From an uncultured Coleofasciculus sp. (GTDB lineage Bacteria; Cyanobacteriota; Cyanobacteriia; Cyanobacteriales; Coleofasciculaceae), in the NCBI GenBank assembly GCA_902805485.1, contig CADCTM010000912.1:1-6273 (forward strand): a stretch of DNA of 6,273 nucleotides. The letters run 5' to 3'. Within the stretch, counting starts at the first letter, position 1, and the number at the start of each line of letters is the position of its first letter. The notes beneath the pieces were generated by a model. It did no database searches, was not told the origin of the DNA, and worked only from the letters and a program-made list of their open reading frames with translations. Position numbers and translations under genes: made by a program. Positions 4,838 through 6,273 of the stretch are shown here, piece by piece.

Positions 4838-5299
4838 TTAAGGTAATTTTCTGATTTGCTTTTGTCCCGTCTGGGTTGCGCCTGGGAAGCATTTCTCGAC
4901 TTGCTGTTTACCTATGGGTGTGATAGCTGTAATCATTTCTGTGGTTCTTTGGACAATGACGCGACCTCCTTGGCTATTTAGTAACTTCAGGATAAGACTG
5001 TAGCAAGATTTCTCTTTTTGGCTTCGATTCTGTGGTGGTAGCTCAAAAGGCTTTCCCTGTAAGAGCATTGCTGCTAACTGTTTGAAAAAAATCACAGTAG
5101 GACTCAATTTGTTCTTTACAAAAAGCTGGGAAATTTCTCCAGTTGATGCCGACACTGATGACGGTTTTGGTAATCTGACCCTTATTATGCACGCGTGGAG
5201 TAATTCGTTGCCTAAGCTAGCATAGATTTGCCAGGTATTTAAGAAATTCCTGATGAAGAAAGGGTGGTCATAGATAGGGTTATGAAGCGTGGTTGGCAA
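4838..5299 (-). CDS. Unrecognised protein, start codon uncertain (possibly decaying gene)
   Basis: An open minus-strand frame of 153 codons between the M23 gene and pgeF. I do not recognise the product. The middle looks like a genuine soluble protein: residues about 42-135 include STGEISQLFVKNKL, SPTVIFFKQLAAMLLQGKPF and LILKLLNSQGGRVIVQRT, alternating hydrophobic and polar positions with mixed codon use. The first 35 residues look less convincing. The frame has no ATG until residue 78; it begins with a TTG at 5299 without a ribosome binding site and close to the divergent pgeF start. A GTG at 5155 would give 105 residues and has a CATAAT -10-like box (5184-5189) about 30 bases upstream. It could be a real hypothetical gene starting at 5155, a gene whose start was lost, or a chance frame. 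No signal peptide or membrane helix is seen. Confidence 0.38.
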   Translation of the reverse strand: MPTTLHNPIYDHPFFIRNFLNTWQIYASLGNELLHACIIRVRLPKPSSVSASTGEISQLFVKNKLSPTVIFFKQLAAMLLQGKPFELPPQNRSQKEKSCYSLILKLLNSQGGRVIVQRTTEMITAITPIGKQQVEKCFPGATQTGQKQIRKLP

Positions 5300-5318
5300 A
5301 ATTATTCAAGAGACGTTT

Positions 5319-6101
5319 ATGCCTACTTGGCACTGGCACACCTGGGAAGGATTGGCATATTTGACTTGTAGCCTCCTGAAGGACTGGAATCACGGCTTTT
5401 TTACGTCGGCGTTTTCGCCCCGCACTCCCGCCGAAATTGTGGAGGCACTTCATCCGGAGGCTCAGGTGTATCGGGTCAGACAGGTACACGGTAACATTGT
5501 GTTGACGCCTTCGGAGATTGAAAGCGCGATGGCGGGTCAAGAGGAGCCGGAAAGACCACCTGGGGATGGTATTTTAACTCAGCAGCCTCAGCAAGCGGTG
5601 TGGGTTTGTAGTGCGGACTGTACGCCTGTTTTGATTGCGGATGAAAAGACGGGACAGGTGGCGGCAATTCATGCGGGTTGGCGGGGGACGGCGGCTCGGA
5701 TTGTGCCAAATGCGATCGCACGATTGCTAGAATCCGGCAGTCGCCTCCAAGATTTACGCATTGCGATGGGACCGGCGATTGCGGGTGAGGTTTATCAGGT
5801 ATCTGACACTGTTGCCTCTGAAGTTGGCGCCAGTATTGTATCGGGAACGGCAAAATCAATTCTTGAGGGATTACAACAGCTACCCGACTCTCCCATACTT
5901 GATGACCCAAAGCCAGGGCATGTGCGTTTAGATGTGCGACGAGTGAATGCGTTACAGATGGAGCAATTGGGTATTGATTCTGAGCAAATCGCGATCGCGC
6001 CTCATTGTACTTATCAAGAAGCAGAACATTTTTTTTCCTATCGTCGTGATCAGCTCAAAAAAGTTCAGTGGTCGGGCATTGTTAGTAAGATTTCCAGTTA
6101 G
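5319..6101 (+). CDS. pgeF: Peptidoglycan editing factor PgeF (YfiH/YlmD laccase-domain family)
   Basis: A 260-residue cytosolic protein of the Cu-oxidase_4 (YfiH, LACC1-like) family. E. coli PgeF removes wrongly made peptidoglycan precursors carrying Ser in place of L-Ala; relatives have purine nucleoside phosphorylase and adenosine deaminase activity, so both roles are possible here. Metal-site residues are H57 (RQVHGN), C101 (SADCTPVL) and H118 (AIHAGWRGT). Also typical are GDGILT (82-87), GPAI (151-154), LDVRRVN (204-210) and the C-terminal CTYQEAEHFFSYRR (230-243). The start is taken at ATG 5319, with AAGAG at 5308-5312 six bases upstream, giving a W-rich N-terminus MPTWHWHTWEGL; an in-frame GTG at 5289 would add ten residues. 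Length is normal. It is divergent from the uncertain frame at 4838-5299. Family assignment is secure. Confidence 0.95.
   Translation: MPTWHWHTWEGLAYLTCSLLKDWNHGFFTSAFSPRTPAEIVEALHPEAQVYRVRQVHGNIVLTPSEIESAMAGQEEPERPPGDGILTQQPQQAVWVCSADCTPVLIADEKTGQVAAIHAGWRGTAARIVPNAIARLLESGSRLQDLRIAMGPAIAGEVYQVSDTVASEVGASIVSGTAKSILEGLQQLPDSPILDDPKPGHVRLDVRRVNALQMEQLGIDSEQIAIAPHCTYQEAEHFFSYRRDQLKKVQWSGIVSKISS
5712..5719. repeat. HIP1 octamer
   Basis: One copy of GCGATCGC within pgeF, in the codons just after the HAGWRG motif region. Confidence 0.9.
5991..5998. repeat. HIP1 octamer
   Basis: One copy of GCGATCGC near the 3' end of pgeF, in the codons for IAIAP that precede the C-terminal Cys motif. Confidence 0.9.
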
Positions 6102-6140
6102 TTGTATTCCAGTTCGGCGAAAATACGGAGTGAGTAGAGT

Positions 6141-6156
6141 GGACGCAATCACGTCC
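6141..6156 (+). terminator. Small hairpin after pgeF (weak terminator candidate)
   Basis: GGACG (6141-6145) and CGTCC (6152-6156) pair perfectly around a six-base loop, 40 bases after the pgeF stop. The stem is short and no T run follows, so terminator function is doubtful. Confidence 0.22.
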
Positions 6157-6185
6157 CGCTAATGAAGAAAGCACCTACACAAACG

Positions 6186-6220
6186 TAGCCTGCCACAGGA
6201 GCTTTAATGAGGACAGGCTA
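6186..6220 (+). terminator. 7-bp inverted repeat after pgeF, possible terminator
   Basis: TAGCCTG (6186-6192) and CAGGCTA (6214-6220) pair perfectly around a 21-base loop, 85 bases after the pgeF stop, with TTTT about 12 bases further on. The loop is long. No gene is seen between 6102 and the window end. Confidence 0.28.
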
Positions 6221-6273
6221 AATATAGAAAATGTTTTAGTCCTTAGCCTTGCGCACGAGAGTTTATGTAGTCC

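Noticed and set aside
5476..5910. Minus-strand open frame of 144 codons inside pgeF
   Set aside because: It lies fully antisense to a well-supported gene, is rich in Pro, Gln and Ser, and shows no domain.

Overview
The window looks like chromosomal DNA from a cyanobacterium, probably filamentous or another HIP1-rich lineage. The octamer GCGATCGC (HIP1) occurs five times in 6.3 kb, twice overlapping. The gene products are of familiar cyanobacterial types, and a GTAGAGACG-type palindrome of the kind common in cyanobacterial intergenic DNA is present. I see no mobile element, rRNA, tRNA or CRISPR array.

Layout, left to right. (1) Positions 1-98 carry no complete gene; a weak leftward promoter-like sequence and an open frame run off the left edge. 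(2) 99-1226, minus: aldo/keto reductase with a C-terminal ferredoxin-like module holding eight Cys. (3) 1227-1526: about 300 bp without a gene, with two dyads just upstream of the reductase and a terminator-like hairpin nearer the next gene. (4) 1527-2033, minus: bifunctional nuclease (DUF151) family protein. (5) 2034-2334: divergent intergenic region with a perfect 8-bp hairpin in the leader of the next gene. (6) 2335-3024, plus: riboflavin synthase alpha chain; its frame stays open upstream, but the family N-terminus MFTGLIQ starts at a GTG at 2335. (7) 3025-3151: convergent intergenic region with a perfect 10-bp inverted repeat. (8) 3152-4711, minus: secreted M23 (LytM-type) peptidase with a long Pro/Ala-rich and pentapeptide-repeat linker. 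(9) 4712-4837: its promoter region, containing a GTA-N8-TAC dyad and a well-placed -10 that resemble a class II NtcA promoter. (10) 4838-5299, minus: open frame for an unrecognised protein with no convincing start codon. (11) 5319-6101, plus: PgeF/YfiH (laccase-domain) protein. (12) 6102-6273: non-coding, with two weak hairpins.

How the genes relate: this is mainly a housekeeping neighbourhood, not a visible defence or biosynthetic island. The M23 peptidase and PgeF both concern peptidoglycan (cleavage and precursor quality control), but they are on opposite strands and about 600 bp apart, so they are not an operon. Riboflavin synthase and the DUF151 protein are divergent from one intergenic region. 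The points most worth a second look are the NtcA-like promoter of the M23 gene, three separate 15-bp in-frame tandem expansions inside that gene, and the possibly decaying or mis-started frame at 4838-5299. I found no strong evidence for a new multi-gene system.
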